From the NCBI GenBank assembly GCA_028714275.1, contig JAQTMP010000034.1:1-8765 (forward strand): 8,765 nucleotides of DNA, read 5' to 3'. This document shows, piece by piece, positions 5,934 to 8,765 of the stretch. The stretch comes from Candidatus Paceibacterota bacterium. GTDB taxonomy: Bacteria > Patescibacteriota > Minisyncoccia > Phycocordibacterales > CAINVO01. A model generated the notes under the pieces. That model had not been told where the DNA came from. It was given only the letters and a program-made list of their open reading frames with translations, and did no database searches. Made by a program: the position numbers and the translations under genes. How positions within the stretch are numbered: position 1 is the stretch's first letter; every line of letters starts with the position of its first letter.

Positions 5934-6200
5934 TCAATAAAGCTCTATCCTTATTCTTAGGCCTAGGGTTTCGATGAGCCTTTGGGCAAAGGCTATAGTC
6001 GGATTTGACATCCCCGCCTCATAACGGGAGATGGTCGATTGGTCTGTTCCTAGACTTTTAGCAAGCTCAACTTGAGTAAGTCTACTTTTAATCCTGGCAT
6101 CAACAATAGCAGTTCGGAGTTTGTACTCAAAATCCAATTCCATTGCAATTTCTTTAATGCCAGGCTGACAGCGGTAAAAATCTTTACTTTTTTTGTTCAT
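5934..6200 (-). CDS. Xre/HigA-type helix-turn-helix DNA-binding protein
   Basis: An 88-residue cytoplasmic protein of the HTH_3 (Xre/Cro) family. After a polar N-terminus, LRTAIVDARIKSRLTQVELA (28-47) begins the five-helix fold. The recognition helix region is TQVELAKSLGTDQSTISRYE (42-61), followed by the typical Asn-Pro turn and NPTIAFAQRLIETLG (66-80). The closing LRIRIEL strand resembles antitoxins of HigBA-type pairs. No RelE/HigB-like toxin gene adjoins it on either side, so it is either an orphan antitoxin or a stand-alone repressor. An in-frame ATG at codon 20 is an alternative start. The first ATG is preferred because a predicted extended -10 lies just upstream of it. It lies between the surface-protein operon and rpsB on the same strand. 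Confidence 0.88.
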   Translation of the reverse strand: MNKKSKDFYRCQPGIKEIAMELDFEYKLRTAIVDARIKSRLTQVELAKSLGTDQSTISRYEAGMSNPTIAFAQRLIETLGLRIRIELY

Positions 6201-6210
6201 TTACCCCAGC

Positions 6211-6219
6211 ATCCTAGCA
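6211..6219 (-). promoter_or_regulatory. Possible extended -10 promoter of the Xre gene
   Basis: TGCTAGGAT on the minus strand: TGC plus TAGGAT (four of six -10 matches), very like the rpsB element TGCTAGTAT. The start would be about 4-5 bases before the ATG at 6200. No good -35 is seen. Confidence 0.35.
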
Positions 6220-6291
6220 TGGCGAGATAAAATCAAAAGAAAGTAAGTCTAAAGAAAAGTTGAAGGGTGGTGAAGAAAAAAAAGGGGTGGT

Positions 6292-6366
6292 GGTGTCCTT
6301 TTTCTCAATATGTAATATAAAGCATAAAAAATATGTCTTATATTACATATTGAGAAAAAGGACACC
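6292..6366. repeat. Long intergenic palindrome, copy 2 (inverted relative to copy 1)
   Basis: A 35-base left arm (6292-6326) and 35-base right arm (6332-6366) pair around an AAAAA loop. The outer 16 bases, GGTGTCCTTTTTCTCA and its exact complement, are perfect. The inner 19 pair apart from two positions near the loop (one A-C, one G-T). Its reverse complement aligns to 4017-4084 across core and loop. Outside the stem, both sides carry a similar pyrimidine box read outward: right side CTTTTCTTCACTTCCCC (6382-6398), left side (complement of 6265-6284) CTTTTTTTTCTTCACCACCC. This suggests an imperfect inverted-repeat element of roughly 130 bases. It occupies most of the 244-base gap between the secreted-protein gene and the Xre gene. 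Confidence 0.92.
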
Positions 6367-6444
6367 TGCTACTCTCCATCACTTTTCTTCACTTCCCCTC
6401 GCCTAATCAACCAGCATTCTACCCCCTTTTTTTTATTTTTTACC

Positions 6445-7071
6445 TTATTTCCACCTCAAACTATTTTTAACAAAACCCCAAAACTGGTCTAAGAAAGTCG
6501 AACGACTCATGGCCGTATTATAAGCTCTCGCTGCTGCAGCGGCTCTATTTGCGTTTATCACATTTTGATTCATCATATTTTGAGGAAGAGTGCTTGTGCC
6601 TACAACCCCGAGAGATCTGATATTTTTGGCTGTCATCGTCAAAGTATCTTGAGAAAAGCTTTCAAAATTGCCCTGAACATTGATGACACTCCCCACAACA
6701 ACTCCGCCTGAAGAACTAGGATCAGTGATAGTGTTGCTGTCGGTTTTGATCGTAAAAAATACAGGCTTGCCATCGACGGTGCTTGACGCTGAGATGATCC
6801 CTCCTGAAATTGAGTTGACCACGGGCCCCGAAAGATTCATGTTTCCCCTCACCACGTCCCCTCTCCCATTAATAGACAAATTGACGGGCATTTGAAAACG
6901 AATAGTCGAAGTCGCCATAGGTCTGGGTATGATTAAAGGTTTAGTGGTAGTCGCTTTTGTGCTGGTGGCCAGTTTTTTTACAGTAGCCGCAAAAACCTCA
7001 CCACTTCCTGCATACAAGAAGAGGGTCAGTAGTAAAACTGCAAAAAATAAAAGCTTACCTTTTTTCAACAT
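6445..7071 (-). CDS. Small secreted protein, last gene of surface operon
   Basis: A 208-residue exported protein not assigned to a family. Residues 1-28 are a signal peptide (LLFFAVLLLTLFLYAG core, likely cleavage after VFA). A Thr/Ser/Lys-rich low-complexity stretch (30-56) follows. A beta-rich domain (about 57-156) with alternating strands, including GVVVGSVINVQGNFES (123-138) and TLTMTAKNIRSLG (143-155), looks like the small OB-like DUF5666-type fold, a weak resemblance judged by eye. An Ala/Asn-rich helix (about 168-188) leads to an aromatic, basic C-terminus ending FWGFVKNSLRWK. It starts 2 bases after the stop of the preceding gene, so translational coupling is likely. No terminator other than the palindrome at 6292-6366 follows. 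Confidence 0.8.
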   Translation of the reverse strand: MLKKGKLLFFAVLLLTLFLYAGSGEVFAATVKKLATSTKATTTKPLIIPRPMATSTIRFQMPVNLSINGRGDVVRGNMNLSGPVVNSISGGIISASSTVDGKPVFFTIKTDSNTITDPSSSGGVVVGSVINVQGNFESFSQDTLTMTAKNIRSLGVVGTSTLPQNMMNQNVINANRAAAAARAYNTAMSRSTFLDQFWGFVKNSLRWK

Positions 7072-7073
7072 TT

Positions 7074-7469
7074 TTAGAGCATCTTGTTAGCCAACAAACT
7101 CATCAGTTTCACTGTATTGTCCTGAGCGGATTTAGCATCAGAGCTCGCTACAAAGGCGTTCCAAAGCTTGAGGATATCAGCATCATTGAGCTGCTGCACG
7201 TCATTTTCGAGTTTGACTCGGTCAGCATAGGCAATAGTACCTTTGGTGTTGAGGACAACATCAATGAATTCCTTGAGGAATCTAGAGACTTGGATATGAG
7301 AAGCGACAGCCTGAGACTGAGCATCGGCCGCTATCTTGTCGATAGCTTGTTGCTTGATGTTTTCGTTGTATTGAATACTGAAGAAGATGTTTCCCACCAA
7401 GAGGATGAGCATCAGGACATTTGAAGCGAAGCGTGTTTTGTCGAGGATACCAGTTGTAAATTTGAACAT
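7074..7469 (-). CDS. Small single-span membrane protein of surface operon
   Basis: A 131-residue protein I do not recognise. A cytoplasmic N-terminus with basic residues (Lys3, Lys11, Arg13) is followed by one membrane segment (about 15-33, VLMLILLVGNIFF). A mainly helical, Ala/Gln/Asp/Lys-rich extracytoplasmic region (35-131) then looks coiled-coil prone, for example IKQQAIDKIAADAQSQAVASH (38-58). No cysteines or catalytic motifs are present. It lies 30 bases after the large repeat protein and 2 bases before the secreted protein, all on one strand, so the three are probably made together. It may help assemble or retain the neighbouring surface protein; that is inference from context only. 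Confidence 0.75.
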   Translation of the reverse strand: MFKFTTGILDKTRFASNVLMLILLVGNIFFSIQYNENIKQQAIDKIAADAQSQAVASHIQVSRFLKEFIDVVLNTKGTIAYADRVKLENDVQQLNDADILKLWNAFVASSDAKSAQDNTVKLMSLLANKML

Positions 7470-7499
7470 AATAATTGAATGATTAATAATTGATAATTT

Positions 7500-8765
7500 T
7501 TACTTTCTACCAAACCAACCGCCAACTAACTTCAGCACTTTCTGCCATAGATTTGGTGGCTTGGCTGAAGAAGGGCTAGTTGGAGCAGTAGGAGGAGAAA
7601 CAATGTTGATTTGAAGGACAATAGGGGTAGATGCTGAGGTCAAGTAGTAGGTACCCGGCGCAGAAGGAGTAGCAAGGGAGAGAAGGTATGGAGGGGTTTT
7701 GGAAGTAGAAGTTTTGTCGAGGGAGAAAGTGACGGAGCGGCCAGTGATGGTGCCAGTCACTTTACCTTTACCGATTGGGATCAAGGAGAGATCAAGGGAA
7801 ACCCCTGGGAGAATGGAAATACTTTCAATGAGTGGATACTTGGTGTTTGAGGTGAGAGTGGATGGGAGAGCTTTACCAAGAGAAGAGACGGCAAAGAGAC
7901 CTGGAGGGAGTTTGCTTGGAGAGAAGTGTGGAATGGTTAGTGAAGTAGTATGGAGCTTGGCTAGGTCTTGACTGTATGAGACACCGAGGCCTGTGAGGAA
8001 GTTTTTGAAAGCTAGGGATTGTTTGAGGAAGGCTGGGATAGGGTCAGGTAAAGGCGAGAAGAGGAAGAATGAGAGAGGATCCTTGAGAGAGAAGGAATTG
8101 GTGGAAGTCCCGCCAAAGGTTGGGAGAGTTGGCAGTTTGAGAGTACCTGGGAGATTGATTGGGAGAGTGATTGGTGAGTTGAATGGAGAGATAAAGTGAG
8201 TGACGCCTGGGACATATTCGTTGGTACCTCCGCCACCTGATGGAGTATTGGATTCGGCTGGTGGATTGTATGGAGCCGAAGGTGGGGTTGGGGGTGGAGT
8301 AGAATATGAGGAAGTCTCACCAGAAGTACCGTTTCCTCCACAAGAGCCTGCCCCGTTTCCAGCCGTGACCGATGTCGTGTAGCTTGTTGAATCGCTTAAG
8401 TTGATGTGTCCCCCATTTCCACCAGAGCCACAAGTCGAAGCGTTGGCACCGTTCGCAATGATGGGAGTACTTGGAGCAGTCGAGGTGGTGGAAGTGGCAT
8501 TGACTGTTCCTCCGTTTCCTCCATTACCTACACTCCCTGTGCCTCCCCCGCCATTGACTGTAATAGCACCCGTGGTCGATGTAGCCAGGAGAATAATACC
8601 TCCATTTCCTCCATTGCCTGTCGTACTTAAATGGCCATTCGCCGTGATACTTGTGGTGGTGGCGTTGTAGATAGTAATATTTCCGGCGTTTGATCCATTA
8701 CTTACTCCGTTTGATTGGATTGTGCCTGTGACAATAATATTTTTCAAAGTAATATTGTGTCCCTG
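7500..8765 (-). CDS. Large Gly-rich repeat surface protein, C-terminal part (cut by window edge)
   Basis: The last 421 residues of an open frame that runs off the right edge; a TTG near 8747 is internal, not a start. The visible N-terminal part (about 1-155) holds four to five imperfect units of some 28-31 residues built on a pattern like SITANG...TGNGGNGGxIxLxxST. Three strong GGNGG motifs and two cysteines (in STCGSGGNGG and GSCGGNG) are present. Such units suit a beta-helix or polyglycine-type stack as in adhesins. A Pro/Ser/Gly linker (PPPTPPSAPYNPP) follows, then beta-rich regions including SLDLSLIPIGKGKVTGTITG. Another Pro/Ser linker leads to a short amphipathic basic end, LWQKVLKLVGGWFGRK. 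Signal peptide and start lie outside the window. Likely an adhesin or surface-layer component; the family is not identified. The first visible gene of a three-gene operon. Confidence 0.85.
   Translation of the reverse strand, partial: QGHNITLKNIIVTGTIQSNGVSNGSNAGNITIYNATTTSITANGHLSTTGNGGNGGIILLATSTTGAITVNGGGGTGSVGNGGNGGTVNATSTTSTAPSTPIIANGANASTCGSGGNGGHINLSDSTSYTTSVTAGNGAGSCGGNGTSGETSSYSTPPPTPPSAPYNPPAESNTPSGGGGTNEYVPGVTHFISPFNSPITLPINLPGTLKLPTLPTFGGTSTNSFSLKDPLSFFLFSPLPDPIPAFLKQSLAFKNFLTGLGVSYSQDLAKLHTTSLTIPHFSPSKLPPGLFAVSSLGKALPSTLTSNTKYPLIESISILPGVSLDLSLIPIGKGKVTGTITGRSVTFSLDKTSTSKTPPYLLSLATPSAPGTYYLTSASTPIVLQINIVSPPTAPTSPSSAKPPNLWQKVLKLVGGWFGRK

Noticed and set aside
7699..8670. Several plus-strand frames opposite the repeat surface protein, including a Pro-rich one at 8401-8670
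   Set aside because: They are mirror images of the Gly-rich repeats on the coding strand and have no start signals or conserved features.

Overview
The window looks like part of a Candidate Phyla Radiation (Patescibacteria) genome, most likely Parcubacteria-like. This is inferred from a very short single-core EF-Ts, very short 5' leaders on housekeeping genes, many small membrane or secreted proteins with Ser/Thr-rich low-complexity tails, and a moderate-to-low GC background. No 16S gene or taxonomic marker search was available, so the phylum is an inference.

Layout. Positions 1-971 (minus) hold the N-terminal half of DNA gyrase subunit B, running off the left edge. Divergent to it, 1079-1771 (plus) encodes a small secreted protein with a textbook PEP-CTERM tail. 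It has its own near-consensus promoter, strong Shine-Dalgarno and strong terminator, and appears richer in GC than its neighbours. Next, on the plus strand, is a two-gene unit: a processive membrane family-2 glycosyltransferase (1904-3202) and a membrane-anchored thioredoxin-like protein with a CPDC motif (3209-3994). A convergent intergenic region holds a long palindrome (4017-4084). It is followed on the minus strand by tRNA-Thr(UGU), a small membrane protein, tsf and rpsB, read in the order rpsB, tsf, orf130, tRNA. A lone Xre-type regulator (5934-6200, minus) and a second, inverted copy of the palindrome (6292-6366) come next. The right end (6445-8765, minus) is a tight three-gene operon. 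It begins with a large, edge-truncated, Gly-rich repeat surface protein, followed by a small membrane protein and then a small secreted protein.

How it fits together. The core genes (gyrB, rpsB, tsf, tRNA-Thr) are interrupted by two cell-surface modules. One is PEP-CTERM protein plus polysaccharide synthase plus thioredoxin-like protein; the other is the repeat-protein operon. The co-location of a PEP-CTERM protein with a polysaccharide synthase recalls the known link between exosortase/PEP-CTERM systems and exopolysaccharide production, but no exosortase lies in the window. The most unusual non-coding structure is the pair of inverted ~70-base palindromes at two operon ends. A second recurrent pattern is that gyrB, the glycosyltransferase, rpsB and the regulator each have a predicted promoter so close to the start codon that their mRNAs would be almost leaderless. 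The PEP-CTERM gene is the exception.
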